Positions 1 through 12,400 are shown, numbered from the stretch's first letter. The stretch is 64,000 bases of DNA from Ancylostoma caninum (GCA_037903475.1 JBAJFG010000336.1:483337-547336), one strand, 5' to 3'. Translations and numbers: made by a program. The notes: a model not told the origin generated them from the letters alone.

Positions 1-1297
1 GGGGGTCAGTGGCTTTACGATCCGATACATTCATACGCCCTATTTCCTATCTGAATTCCGAGATTCTTGTTGGTCGCTGCAAAACTGAGCTCCGTACATG
101 AGGAAGGTATGATAACGCTCACTCTCTCTCCTGCGTTCTGCTGTGGTCCTTCCGGTTTTCCGCTGCGGTTCTTCCGAATCGTTCCCCACACAAATCTATT
201 CGGTGGGGGGGGGGGGGGTGAGTACAGGAGGAAAAACGAGGTGGGGGGGGGTGAGTTCAGGAGGAAAAATGGGATCTTCGCCGGAGGAGAAGCCTTAAAA
301 ACTGGTCTCGGAGACTTTTTTCAGAATAAGTTGCAGCATTGTAGAATAGTAGTCTGTTCGAAAACCCATTTAACAGAATATTGGCTGGCTGGGGGGGGGG
401 GGAGAGTGCACTTCCACCTCTTTAAAAAGCCATTGATAGCTAGAAATGCCATGAAAGATATGAAGATGTTCATCGACACAGTGCCATAATATTCTTTTTT
501 TCTCTGAAGATTTTCCCTACGTTTAGATTTCTTCCGTTCCGGCGCCCAATAGTTAACACATGGATAAGTAGATGAATAAATAAATACAAATGAGTAATTT
601 GAGCTTATGGCATGGACCTTATGCCTTGAAATTTAGTCAAAGTAAACTAATGTTATGTGTGATTGGGGAAGTCTCAATGCTAATAAACGAATGGTTGGTG
701 TGCATGTGAAAATGCCTAGTAACAAAGAAACTTGGTTGCTAGGTCTCTGTGCTGAAAATACAGGAGCCTAGACGGGTTCGGATACACACATGCTAGTTTT
801 TCATTCTTTTTTTGGAACTTCTAGCAGGGTCTTGGTGTACTGGCGCATAGGATAACTGGCTCCTATCCTCACATTTATTGTAGATGTGGAGGAATCTAGT
901 CTCTTTGATTCTGGTCCAGTAACACTTATAAGTTTTATCAGCATTTATAATGATTCTGGAGCGATCAGACTATGAGACCGCCTCCCCCCTATTTTACATT
1001 TACTATAAACGGCACGAGGCCATAAAGGAACACACATGTAAGGCTTTCAGAGCGTACTGATGCAGATATCAGGGCACTTCGGTAATTAGCCAGCCATTAG
1101 GTCGTTTCTTTGGTTATAGGGGGCAAGAAGTAAGCCTATTGCTGGACCAGTGACAGTCATAATCTGTTTTGAAGGAGGATGAATGCGGAGAGATGCCAAT
1201 GAGAAAAAGAACGCAGGGAAGTGTATGGTGTTCGGAGAGGAGTGCGAGAAAATCAAGGACTATTAGTAAACAGTCAACATCCATTGGCTTCAAAACC
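1..1297. repeat. 5'-flank module of an off-window gene copy (unit 0)
   Basis: This stretch repeats the flanks upstream of gene copies 1 and 2: the first ~110 bases match about 25950-26070 and 44820-44940, and 200-1297 match 28020-29105 and 45440-46430. In copies 1 and 2 this flank lies just upstream (minus-strand 5' side) of the first exon, so another copy of the gene should start a few hundred bases to the left of the window. It includes poly-G runs near 206-256 and 391-402 that vary in length between modules. No convincing exon was found here; short ORFs are not consistently open across the three modules. Confidence 0.7.
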
Positions 1298-1537
1298 AAA
1301 TATCATGACTTATAATAACGGGCTAAGCCTGTTTACATGTGTGTCAGTATCTAAGTATGAATGTGTGTCAAACCGTTACGAAATTCTACAGTTGATCAGT
1401 GATGGTGATTGTGAGATCATATAAAAGCTTACGAAAGGGTGTGGTATGGTTGAGTGGGGTTGGGGTGAGATCGAAGAGAAGGTTGGATATAAGGCAATAT
1501 AATGATATATAATATAATATAAATGTATAATATAAGA
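1298..1537 (+). mobile_element. Helitron remnant lacking the minisatellite
   Basis: Starts TCATGACTTATAATAACG directly after an A, the same 5' end as the Helitrons at 15308-16188 and 16300-17356, and matches their first ~150 bp. The paralogous flanks at 29105 and 46430 read straight through here, so this is an insertion in unit 0 only. It ends in AT-rich sequence before the flank resumes at about 1538. No CTRR end, no 59-bp repeat and no hairpin remain, so it is internally deleted or 3'-truncated. Confidence 0.6.
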
Positions 1538-1699
1538 CATTGGAGCGGTGAAAAGACTGTTTCGCATGACAGGTTCACTTCCAAGTTGACCAACGTTCAC
1601 AGATAACGAGGAAATAATTACGGTTGAAGGCAAACAGAAGCGAATTGATCCCTGCACCAGAGACAGGGGTACCAGAGTAATAAAGTTTTAGGATACTCG

Positions 1700-1927
1700 C
1701 TTTCACAGTAGCTTGAAGTAAAAGTATCTGTAATACGAAGCCAAAAGAAGCTGTAAACGCCCTGCGGAGGCTTTATATGGTTCATTTCTTCCATTCTTCT
1801 CTAGCACATGAACCTCGAGCAATCGATGCGCAACGTTGTGCAATACTTCGTGAAAAACCACTGTGCGATGACTCACTAAGCGCTGCATAGCCGAGTCCGC
1901 ATGCACTTGCACGCGTGTTGTCGTCAT
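1700..1927 (-). CDS. Possible exon of a second repeated gene (unit 0)
   Basis: A minus-strand frame opens with ATG at 1927 and encodes a helix-rich segment containing FHEVLHNVAHRLLEVHVLEKNG-like sequence. Related sequence occurs at 46749-46973, at 29480-29660 (frame broken), at about 57960-58060 and at 58812-59030. The last two are diverged in DNA but keep the pattern of aliphatic residues around NV-x-H/S-x-L, which suggests a real coding exon. I do not recognise the family and could not build a full gene. A candidate downstream exon lies near 1560-1660. It could instead be non-coding DNA that was simply duplicated. Confidence 0.35.
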
Positions 1928-2176
1928 CTTGCTGAGTTCTTAGGGAAATGTTTGCTTAGAAACACGAAAATTTACACAAATGTGCTAAAAATACCTCCGA
2001 TTGTGAATCTTGGCTCGGCCAATATTCGCATTGGGAGACTTGAGCATATATTCAGAGAAGAGTTTGAATAGCTGTAAATATTAGGTGCATACAGAAGAAA
2101 CGGTAACATCTTCGGAACTGAGCTTACTTGACTTAGCGTAAGACGTAGCGTCCCCGGTCTTCGACGTGGCCTTTAA
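1928..2176. other. Intergenic DNA, no gene seen
   Basis: The first part still matches the flank modules near 29660 and 46980. After about 1970 the similarity stops and I see no exon, RNA gene or repeat until the TTAA site at 2173. Confidence 0.5.
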
Positions 2177-2644
2177 CCCACTGGCGACCGCGCGGCTCAC
2201 CGTTGAGCCGCGCCCCTATTATCAAGTACTGGACCCTATTTTCGAGCTATTTTATAGTAGTATTTCCATGTAAAATGTGTACAGTACTTCCTAAAAAGGT
2301 CTAAAACAACTGTGGTTCAAGAAAGAGTTCTCCTTTATTGCGACAAATACATGAAAAGGATCAGATTTTCGATTGCTGGACATTTTTTGTGTAGTGGATG
2401 GAAATCCACTACACAAAAAATGAAATGAAAAAGGAATCCAAAAGCGATTAGATTCTTCCTTTTTTTTGGTCCGATGATACTAGTAATCTTCTGGAACTAG
2501 ATTTCAAATTATTTCTGCAAAAAGATCTGTTTTAGTCCTAATTATCTTATCGTAACGGTGTGGAACTCCGCGGGCACCGCACTCTTGGAAGGGGCGTTGG
2601 TCCCACGCGCAAGACACGCAAAAATGGGCGCGGTCGTCAATAGG
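2177..2644. mobile_element. piggyBac-like MITE with internal hairpin
   Basis: Flanked on both sides by TTAA (2173-2176 and 2645-2648), the piggyBac target duplication. The ends are inverted: CCCACTGGCGACCGCGC on the left against the complement of GGCGCGGTCGTCAATAGG on the right. Inside, 2380-2420 is an almost perfect ~19-bp stem (TTTTTTGTGTAGTGGAT and its complement) with a tiny loop. It has no ORF, so it is non-autonomous. Confidence 0.6.
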
Positions 2645-2648
2645 TTAA

Positions 2649-4205
2649 GGGGACACATCATGTGATGCTGTTTTGGTCTGTATGTGTTGCATGCTGCTAT
2701 GTAGCAAAAATTAGTTCGAAATCTCCACCAACAGAGCTATATTCGAGGTCCGATTCATCTGGTGTGCTCGGAACGCTCACGGAAGGTAGATCACAAGAAG
2801 ATGCGGGAAAATGTCCCGCGCGAAGAAGGGGGCGTGAGAAGCTCAGTCTATCTTCATTTCGTCTCACTCAGGTTGTGCGCAAAAGCCCATTCATTCGTGA
2901 TCCAAAATGTGTTTAGTTACATATTGCCATTGGCGCAAACTCCTTGTATGTAGATTGGCAGTGTCGTATCTTTTCTCCTGAAGAAGAGTTTCGGATTTTG
3001 TTCTCATACCCATAAGTTGAATACTTTTTGAGATCGCATTTTCAGAGAAGAAGAAGAAGAAAGCATCATCCCAATATTTTATTCTCATATTTCGTTCTCA
3101 CGTTTTGTTCTCATCGCGTCAGATCAGGCTGTTGCATTGCTGAATTGAAGTTTGTCATGTTTGCATAAAATTTGCATATTCGCATACTCGTGTTCGTTAC
3201 TGTTTTCGTTAATAATGAAGAGTTTTATTACCCGAGTCTGAGGTTGTTGGCGCCCGGTTAAAGGCATGTTATTCTCGAATCTGTCTACGCTGCTTATTCG
3301 TTGTGTGTCATTGGATTTGGGAGAAGCCTATTTGAAATCGCGCGACCGCGTGCAGTCAGAAGATCGAGAAGATCAGAAGAAAGAAGAATTGCGGGACCGA
3401 TCAAGTGGAGGCGACCGGATTTAGTAGTAGGATTTCCTTTATAACCATTTCTCCTACTTTATTCGCTTTTTTTGTAAAGTTTTCCTACCTCCTCTTTTGT
3501 GTAAAGTGGGTCTTTACTGGGTACACCCCCCCCCCTTTGTGTTAGATTAGGGAGCTCTTAACTGAACCACCGCTAAACATACTCTTTTTCTCTGATCCCG
3601 CACACCTGGCAAGACGTGATAAGTGTCGGAACGCAGCTCCACTTCCTCGTCCTCAGCACCGGCTGATTGAATGGCCCATTTTTCCGCTTCATTGTCATAC
3701 TGGCTTCCTTTCAAAGTTGTAAGCGAGTCGTCAGTACCTTCTTCATAATTCTTTCTCTCGAAAGATGCTCGATGAGAGTTTTGAATACCGCCAACTATTT
3801 TTGTGTGTCGTATTTCTTCTGAGCCTCAATAGCCCGCTCTTCCGTCCTTTTTGCTGTTATCTCGGCTACTCTTAATGTGTTATAATGCATTGTGGACAGC
3901 TCTACTCAATATAGCGTGTATTTGGAGAGGAGATGAAATAAGTGGGTTAGTACTAATGTGTGAATGAATGAGAACCAGTCGGAGCTTACGAGAAGATCTC
4001 TCTGTGAGGCACATGCCCTACCACTATCTGTACAGGCCAGGACCCCGATGCAGAATTGGAGGTCGGGTGATCCTATACTCATGAGTTTGATTCCCAATGG
4101 ATAGTAGTTCGGTGCAGGCAACGTCTCATAGGGGTAACATGTTGATACGTGAAATATAAAGGTTGAATTTGGGATTATTGACAAGTTAATTAATATCACT
4201 GAAAC
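2649..4205. other. Intergenic DNA with a possible LTR 3' end
   Basis: No gene is supported here. At about 3100-3262 the sequence ends in TTTTATTACCCGAGTCTGAGG followed by TTGGCGCCCGG, resembling an LTR 3' end next to a TGGCGC primer-binding site. The same tail (AAGTCTGAGGTAC or close) ends the putative LTRs near 14020 and 50788. Only this portion is recognisable. The remainder, including 3400-4200, shows no exon or repeat I can name. Confidence 0.3.
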
Positions 4206-4213
4206 ATCCGGAC

Positions 4214-5990
4214 CAGGGCTGTGCGCTACTAAGGTAACAAATTAACGCATTAACGCATAACGGCCATATTTGGCTTAACGCAACGAAATAACGAATTAGC
4301 GGAAACCCCCAAAAATCCATTGGGATCTATTTCGTTAGTGGACAATGTAGTATCTGAAAGGCTTACTCTTCTCGCTTTATACATCTTTCTCGCAATGAAC
4401 ATCAGATTATATGCGTAATCACGACGATAGTCAAATATGATCTGCAGTAAGGCACCTAAGCTATGGCGGTGGTGATAGTTGTATAATTATTGAGTTAAAT
4501 ATACTAATGAGAACTTTCATAAAACTGCAAATATTTTAGGAAGTGGATGAATACCTTCCGCAGAAGCCATTATTCTCTATTATTTTTCCCCGGGAGTATT
4601 GGAGGAGCGATATTAAAGGCAGGGGCCACCTCGTTGTGCCTGTTGGAACTTACAACATATCCTAGACTTCTCGCCATGTCGGTCCTAGGAATGTACATCA
4701 ACAGGCTCAAAAACGACGAAAGCCTCGTTTTCGAAAGGGTCGAACTGGCTACATTTTTGGAGCCCGGAGGCGGATCGCTCCAAGCAGTGCTGGCTGCGTG
4801 CCACGCCTGCAGCGCTGGACAACGAGTTTTGGCGTGTTCAATCGATAAGATCAACGGCTTCACATGTCAACTCGGGTTGGCAAACTGTTACAGACCCGTC
4901 CTGAAAGACGGGTTTATAGACCATTCTAAGACAATTTATGTATACCATTGGAACCACCGTGTCGAATAGATACAGAATCTCCTGCTTGTTGAACCACGAA
5001 AATGAGGTGGACCCCTTCCTTTAACACCTCGAAATCCCCTCATATCAAAATGCTGGCGTATAAATACCTTCCCCCACCGCCAGCTGAGTGCGAGAATCTC
5101 TGTCAACAGCAGGCTTCATTATGTTGGATACAACAACCAGGTTGACTGTAGAAAACTTAGTAAAATTGCTCTTTTTGCACCATAGCATACTTATACTAGG
5201 ATACTGAGGTACCCCTAAGCGCCTTGTCCTTCGAGTCTCTCACTTTCTCTTGTAAAGCCTAGGGACTTAAAGGCTGTACCCACCATAGTTCTCGTAGATT
5301 TTGAGTGTTTAGGTCTCTGAATAATGGCTCTAACAAACCTACATAACTTGCACCGTCGTAGACATCAGCATTATCAACGTCGAAATATAGGAGCCTAGAT
5401 AGATAGCCGTCTATCCCAGGATGAGTTGTTGCATGAAGGGCGAACTATAACTGCCAACTCGGCCACTCTTTCCTCAAGGCCCGAAACGGTGTTTTCAGAC
5501 TCGCGTTTTCCGCAAAATTGATTAGTGTATTCGTGTTCACCAACGCAGGAAACCTAGAATCACAGCTAAATCTAGACGACCAAATTAAGGCGCCGCCTTT
5601 AAGGGTCCTCCTCCGTTCTTATTGTCAAAGATTTAGTGTGGAAAATGTGAAGTAAAATAACTCAACTCCTAGCTAAAGAATCTCATCCATTTGACTTTCT
5701 TTTATTGGTTTGACGACATGTTAGTTTTTTTTCTGAAGAGAAATTATCCTTTAAATGGTTCCATCTTGATACACCAGTGCCAGAAGAATCTACAGCTTAT
5801 TTGCTTTTAATATCAGTCAGGGAACTCGACTGCTTGTTCAAGCTGATGAAACGTATCAAAATGTTCGAAAGTCCGTCTTCTAACGAACTAGTGGATTACC
5901 GAATTGATTAACGCATTAATGCGTAACGGCCATATCTGGCCTAACGTAACGGATTAACGAAATCTGATTTTTTTCTAACGAACAGCCCTG
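4214..5990. mobile_element. hAT-type MITE, split by a 1.36-kb insertion (unit 0)
   Basis: Begins CAGGGCTGTGCG and ends with CAGCCCTG. It is bounded by near-identical 8-bp repeats, ATCCGGAC at 4206 and ATCCGGAT at 5991, as expected for hAT elements. The interior has many degenerate copies of AACGAATTAACGCATTAACG and a TTTTTGGCC-type motif. Orthologous copies sit at 29781-30191 and 47099-48904, so it inserted before the array duplicated. This copy is interrupted at 4444-5803. Confidence 0.7.
4444..5803. mobile_element. Unclassified insertion inside the hAT MITE
   Basis: Compared with the uninterrupted MITE at 29781-30191, about 1360 bp is inserted here, flanked by what may be a 2-bp duplication (CT). 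It carries a plus-strand ORF at 4547-4969 (140 aa) and a minus-strand one at 4570-4863; neither resembles a family I know. No terminal inverted repeats or tail were found, so its class is open. Confidence 0.45.
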
Positions 5991-6596
5991 ATCCGGATCC
6001 AAGCTCTTGTGCCAACACTGGCCCAAAGGTGTAAGAAAAATTGAGATGTGAAAGGTATTGCTTCCACACATCCGAATGGAGAATTGTGGGAAAACCTCCT
6101 CCACCCGCCCATGTATTATAGTAATTGCTTATCCATAACTCTTACATACAGTGTAAAGCATAACGATATGAAAAAGCGACCCTCAATGCGACCCCCCTCG
6201 TCCAACCCCCACCTTTTCACGACCCCCCCCCCCCCCCCTGTTTCCTCCGTACACTGAGCAGTTTCAAGGAAGAAGACACAAAAGGAACGCATGATAAGCA
6301 CAAAATTAGGACTAAAACACCCTTGAAGTCGATGTGCTTTCTTATCCGATCGCACTAGACTGCCAGCAAGAACGACGATGCCTGCAGGGCCCGCCAGTTT
6401 GTTTAAAGCTAGGGTGAATTAGACATCGTGCTGAAGTTCTCTGACTCAAAATCAGCAGGTGATTTTCGACATGACCATAGAGGACGACATCTCTATCTTT
6501 TGCCAGAGTTTTAATTTTCCAGGTCTTCATCTACTTTGGGGGGCCTCGATGGGAAAATTGACGAATTTCCCATTGATTTTCCATCTAAATATGAAT
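5991..6596. other. Intergenic flank, no gene seen
   Basis: Bases 5991-6140 match the sequence following the hAT MITE in the other units (30192-30340 and 48905-49060). The rest contains a C-rich run near 6222-6238 and nothing else recognisable. Confidence 0.5.
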
Positions 6597-7367
6597 ATAT
6601 GTGAGTGAATTATGGAATCTTAGCTTCAATATAGGTGCCAAATTTTCGATTTTTGTTGGTTTTATCATGAGCAATTCCTTGACTCTAAAATACAAAAAGG
6701 GCTTTCTGCAGCTGTATGAGATTGGAACAATTGGCGCCTGCTGTCCCAAAGCAAACCAAAAATCTTCATTCTTTACACTATTATTTCATCTTACCAATTT
6801 TTTAAGTTACAACTGTGAAAATTCGCATTTTTAGTATCCTAATATTGGCGTAGCTTTCGTTCTCCACCAAGTAATTTGCAGCCATCTGGCACCTATCCCA
6901 GTCCGCTATGTTGAGAGAGCATAGTATAATATTTCTCATACTTACACTAAATGTGCAACCTATTTGTGGTGTACTGACCTGGAACTGACATGGACCGTGT
7001 ACGCCAATAGTTCCAAAGGCAGTTTTGGCATTTTGCCTTTAGGACTGTGCCGTATTTGATGTGACAATATATCCCTTCGGCACTTTGCCCCACAATCAGT
7101 TGTTGGCTATGTCAGCTACTTTTCTTGTTTATTAGCTTCTTCGCTCGCTCATGTAGGTCACGATTGGGTGAAATGATATTTAGGACTCTACGGGTCAATG
7201 TTGCGAGAATTAATCTAGTACAATGTGTGGCTCAGTTATTGCTCTTTAATAATAAGCGTTTGTGGTCATCTTTTAACTTATTAAGAACTGTCCTAAGTCC
7301 TTAGACTCTTTGAGACATTCTCCGAGGTGAATATAAGTAATTATGAGTGGTAGTAATAGCAATAAAT

Positions 7368-7466
7368 TATGAGTGGTAGTAATAGTAATAATGTAAGTAC
7401 TATAAGTGCATGCATGGTATGGTATGCATGCACTTATAGTACTTACATTATTACTATTACTACCAC
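7368..7466. repeat. Near-perfect ~99-bp palindrome
   Basis: AGTGGTAGTAATAGTAATAA on the left is mirrored on the other strand by the right arm. The arms meet at GCATGCATGGTATGGTATGC, so about 46 bp pairs on each side with almost no loop. The left arm is itself preceded by a partial direct copy of the same motif from 7342. Confidence 0.75.
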
Positions 7467-7556
7467 TATTATTATTATTATTATTATTATTATTATCATT
7501 ATTATTATTATTACTACCATTATTACTATACTATTATCATTGCTACTATTACTAGC
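7466..7556. repeat. ATT trinucleotide microsatellite
   Basis: About 90 bp of imperfect ATT repeats with ATC and ACT variants, continuing the right arm of the palindrome. The plus-strand frame reads as a run of isoleucines, which is not a gene. Confidence 0.8.
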
Positions 7557-8463
7557 ATGCCCAGGTTTCAAGATAAGAGAACGTGGAACTTACTATAAGT
7601 AATAATTCTGAGATTGTATGAATTTTTTTGTGCTTTTAAATTGCCTTGTCTGCAGAGATACATGAGTATTTTTGTGGTGCTTGCACTGATTTTCTATTTT
7701 CAACAATGTTACAGGGAGGGAAAAACCCCTCTTTCACTTTGAGCTAAAAATAGTAAATAAAAAAGTAAAGTGTAGGGTTTTTCAACGTAGCACACTAGGC
7801 AAGTGCCAGATGGTTGCAAATTACTTGCTGGAGAGCGAAAGCTACGCAGGCATTAGGATACTATAAATGCGAATTTTCACAGTTGTCACTACAAAATTGG
7901 TAGATTTGCAGATTTTCACGGAGTTGTGGTAATGATGTGAAAAATGAGGATTTTTGGTTTGTTATGAGGCAGGAGGAGCCAACTGTTCCAATCTCGCACA
8001 GCTGCAGAAAGCCCTTTTTAACTTTCAAAGTCAAGAAATTGCTCATGATAAACCAACAACAATAGAAAATTTGGCACCTGTGTTGAAGCTGAGACTGCAT
8101 ATGTTCTCACTCACATTTCTGTAGTACTACAGATGCGTGAAATTAGCAGTTTCGAGAAAAATCAAGAACAAATTTGGCTTCTGCAAAGGCTGCACTGCAG
8201 CACTGCAGAAGAATTCATGGTCACAGCTCAAAGATATGGCCGAAATGCTTAACGAAGCTCTGACACCAATTCGGTTCCTCACACATGAAAATTCGAAAAT
8301 GTGGGGAACAGCACTTATTTCTGCTAATTTCTTGTAAAATTTGACACAGTGTTTATGCAGCACTCACCTTCTACCATCCAAACCCACTAAAATATTCATC
8401 TTTCGTACATATTTACATTGGAGAAACATGAGCATCAGTCTTTTCAATTGTAGTTTATTACAT

Positions 8464-9368
8464 GGTGCGCCATAAGTTCTTGCACACCATATTTAGTATC
8501 ACAGCAGCAGCGGAATTCAACATAATGGCATGACCTCTATGGCCACACTAGGCTAACTCAATAGCAGCATAAATAACCTATGAGATCGGGAATTTATCAA
8601 CATTTGCTTTTGTGGCAGCTCAAAGTCGAGTGGGAGGCGCACCTATCGTGGCACGGTTGTATTTCTTGTATGAATCCTTCCAAAGCTTAGCCTCAGCTTT
8701 ATGACACGAGCTCATACTTCTGTATAATGTAGCCCTAGATTTGCCCTTCAACACCGTTAGCATGCAACAGTTGATCGGATTCAGATTAGTGCTGCATGAA
8801 AGTTAGATCTCAGCACAGGATTTCCTCCGCGCACCACTTCAGTAGAGGCGCTTGCTCCATGAGCAGATTTTGAGTCTTACTGCGACGTTACGCTTGAGCT
8901 GTGCAGTATTAATTTAGTGCAGCAAGGCCTCTTCTCACCTAAAATGCTGTTCAAATAAGACTGAGCTTGACGTTGGTGTTGTGGACCACAAAAATCTTAG
9001 AAAATTTGCTCTAACCAGGCATCTTTTTAAAAACCTGATGAAATTCTTGAAGGAAGAGAGAAAACGGAATTCCGTTCTCACCTCAGAATTCTCCTATGAT
9101 TTCTATATTTACACCATCTTTCTGATGAGAATGGAACAGCTCTGTCTTGAAAAGTGCTAAGATGACATAGTGCCTCCGTGCCGTGATGGGTGCGTCTCCC
9201 ACTCGACTTTGAGCTGTTACAAAAGCAATTGTTGAGAAATTCCCGATCTCATAAGTTGTTTAAGCTGCTATTGAGTTGGCTTAGCGTGGCCACAGAAGTC
9301 ACGCCATTACATTGAATTCCATTGCTGTAGTGGTACTAAATATGGTGTGCAAGAACTTATGGCACACC
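8464..9368. mobile_element. DNA transposon with ~200-bp terminal inverted repeats
   Basis: The outer ~200 bp at each end are inverted copies: GCCATAAGTTCTTGCACACC on the left and its complement at 9345-9364. Both arms carry CACTCGACTTTGAGCTG-type sequence further in. The middle (8660-9170) has no transposase ORF. The corresponding flank of copy 2 (near 30660-30690) lacks it, so it inserted after that duplication. The long arms suggest a fold-back or long-TIR MITE. Confidence 0.6.
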
Positions 9369-9448
9369 CTATACAACATGAAGACAGGCAGCTATGAAAA
9401 TTCCACGCAGATGTTCAGAGTCAAAACTTTCAGTGATTCAATCGCTAT

Positions 9449-12400
9449 TTATACCCTATTGATATGTTCTTGGAACATGGAAATAAGTTCTCTCGTTGCT
9501 TTCTCCAGCTGATCGACTCTCGAGGCGATATCATCTCTGAAAACCAGTCGTTGACCCAATGAATCGCTGCTAGACAAGGAACTCTATGTAACCTACCGGT
9601 CAGCAGAGGTTTGCCATTCCAGGGCGAGAAGTTGATGGAAAAGCTGCGAAACTGCTGTCCTCATGTGTTGGCAGTCGTTGGGCATATTAAGGTAGATCCA
9701 TGCTGTGCAGTTCTCCACCAGGAACAAGACCTGAACAACTCTAGGAAATGCAGTACTAGGAAGGCACGGGAAAATTGAGATAGGCTCTACCGTCTTTCTT
9801 AAATGGTTCAGTCTGCATCGTTCTGATTTTAGTGGGAAGGATCTTGCCACACTCTTGTTAAACTGCTCTATCTTTTGTGTGCTGAATCTCTGGATTCTCG
9901 CCTCCGTGCAGAGCTTAAATCATAACAGATTTATTTTAAAAACCTGAACAAACCTGAACAAAAAAACCCGAACATTTAATAGGCATATTTCAGAAATATG
10001 TGCACATATTAGGCATAACTTTAGTAACAAAATTAGTAGGTTTCCTTATTTCCCGTTACTGATGAGTGAAGGAGGAGACCTACTTCCATGTTCAGTTTTC
10101 GTATAAAGTTCATGCATAAAACGAAAACTGAACAGACATTAATAATACGAGAGCTCCACTTAACTTTAGGATTAATTCGATTTTGAAGTTACTGAACATA
10201 ATCATACTTTACTTACCATCGCGAAATCCTTTCTAATGAGTCGTTTTCCTGGGACCGCTCTTGTAATTCGCAATCTCTAGAAAGAGTTTTTTTAATGAAA
10301 AAAGACCAATGTTTATCCATGTAATAATGGAAAATCCAGGTAGCTTTAACTTACACATTCATCGCAATATTCAATATCACTGGCCAGAGCGATAATGTGT
10401 TTTCGCATTCTAGATGTAAGAACAGGATCGTAACCATGCAAGTGGCGATATGTACCATCGTCATAGTAATGCCAGATGCAGCGTGGACAGCGCAAAGGGG
10501 TCTTAAAGCCGTTTTCTACCTAAAATAGCGGTTGCAAACTTGAGATCTGATCAACTGAATGGAGTGGACTCTAAAATACTTATAGACGAACATGGAAAAC
10601 AGAATCACAGTCACAACATAGTCCTAGATTCTCCTCTCCCGTCTTCAAATAATACTTATCGAAAAGATCTGGAAACAAAGAAGAATTTGAGAGAAGAAAC
10701 ATGTTGTTATACAATAGCTGAAATAATTTTTACGAAAAGAGCACACTAGCAATAATTTATTGATAATGCCTACATAGCTTCTAAGACCTCTCCACACTCG
10801 TAGGTACCGTCCCAACTCAGAGTAGTTTTTTTAGAGTCTTTCATCAGAGGAATCTCCAGAAGCTTCAGATGACAGTGATATACACGAAAGATAATTTGAT
10901 CCAATTGATTTTGTTAGAAGTTACACCTGAAAGACTTGCAGTACTCACAGCACTGTTGGTATTGAACGGACCCTACTTGAACATTGTAGTAAGATTACGA
11001 GTGCAACTCTAGCACCAACTGCCAGAGGAAATTGGAATTATTTGATTTTAAAACGAGTTTGACCGGTTATCATGCGAAAATTCTGCCTACAGCACTGATG
11101 TCCATAGGTGCGATAGTCCGAGCCAAGGCTCAGACCCCTTTCACTTTGGCAGGGGGCCAATAGACCCCCTTCACCAAACCAGTTACAGAAGACAAGGAAG
11201 TGAAGAAATCAAAAGTTTAGTAAAGTGAAACTGAACAAATTCAATGATAGAGGATCGATTCTATTTCTGTGCATGTGAATAAAGGAGTCAGGAATCGAAA
11301 TGACGTTAGTGTTGAATGGAGCGCGCAATGTGACCATTGCCGCAGACAGGGAAAATGACGAGCGAATTTCTATGTGAAGGATAAAGAATTAGATATGAGT
11401 GAAGGGTATCTGATTGAAGCTTAAACCTAATAGAGTTTACATGTTAGAAGTGGGAAGCGATAGATGGCATGTTTGCGGAGAAATTTTTGAACACATAAGG
11501 GTATGAAAAACATAGCATGTATGTTTCTAAGATCACTATGGAAAAGTTCGTGAACTAACCGAAAAGAGGATAGTCCTTCACAAATTGCAAAGATTTTCTC
11601 TTCATTTTCATATATGACGTGTGACAGTTAGTGTGAGATGAGCAGGCAAAAAAGTAGCACCAACAGGACGGTCGAAAACTCTACAAATTAGGTGTTTTTC
11701 AAAGGATTTCGTCTTGTGTTTCCGGGAAGTGGTAAGTATTTACATGTATACATACTAGAATAGATGCGCTTTCCGCCCATATACGAATGTATGGGGGAAA
11801 CCCTTTTCTGGTTGAAAAATAGGGTGGGTGAGCCGAAACAACGGGGCATTGTCGTGCTCGTTGTTAGACAAATGGCGAGATAGTGCGATGAGGGAAGAGA
11901 GGCGCGCGCATGGGATGAGAATCGCTTCAGAAACATTCTCACCCCCCTTCACAGAAAAAGACACGCAACCACATGAAACGAGATGTGGTTTAACAGTTAG
12001 GGGATTGGAGGAGGAGGACGTAGATACCCTTCACTCCTAAGTTTCAGTTTTAGGAATAAAGCTGTAATATACAAAAATAGCTCAAAAGCAGGTGTAATTT
12101 CAGTATCAAATTTTTGTATGTAGGAGAGAAGAGATGTTGTGCAGTTGTGTATGTATGAGTGGACCATATCATGAAGGTGTGCTGAGGACTATCTTCATTC
12201 ATGTAATCAATGGCTGTCTCCTCATTTGAAAGCAGTATCCTAGAGCATCCGCAGCACGATAGCGATGACTCATCGCTATCGTACGGTTTCATGAAACTGT
12301 TGAGCGGTGTGGGGTATTACATCAATGGATAGGGCATTGACACTTACTTACCAATACCACAACTCTTACTAAAAGGAAGCAGAAAGGCCCCCTCCCCGGT

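Larger units (their letters stand above)
6597..8117. repeat. Fold-back element with ~300-bp inverted arms
   Basis: The left arm (about 6597-6897) and right arm (about 7801-8117) are inverted copies of each other. They share GGTGCCAAATTTTC, an AAAAAGGGCTTTCTGCAGCTG-type block, and CATCTGGCAC at the inner ends. The spacer holds the palindrome at 7368-7466 and an ATT microsatellite. The homologous 3' flanks of the other copies lack it. It could be a fold-back transposon or two opposed copies of one short element. Confidence 0.55.

Noticed and set aside
4547..4969. 140-aa plus ORF as a host gene
   Set aside because: It lies inside an insertion specific to unit 0, has no recognisable domain, and the opposite strand is equally open.
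7369..7602. 77-aa ORF with a poly-isoleucine stretch
   Set aside because: It translates the palindrome and the ATT microsatellite.
10540..10749. Plus-strand 69-aa ORF
   Set aside because: It is antisense to exon 18 (10592-10668) of copy 1.
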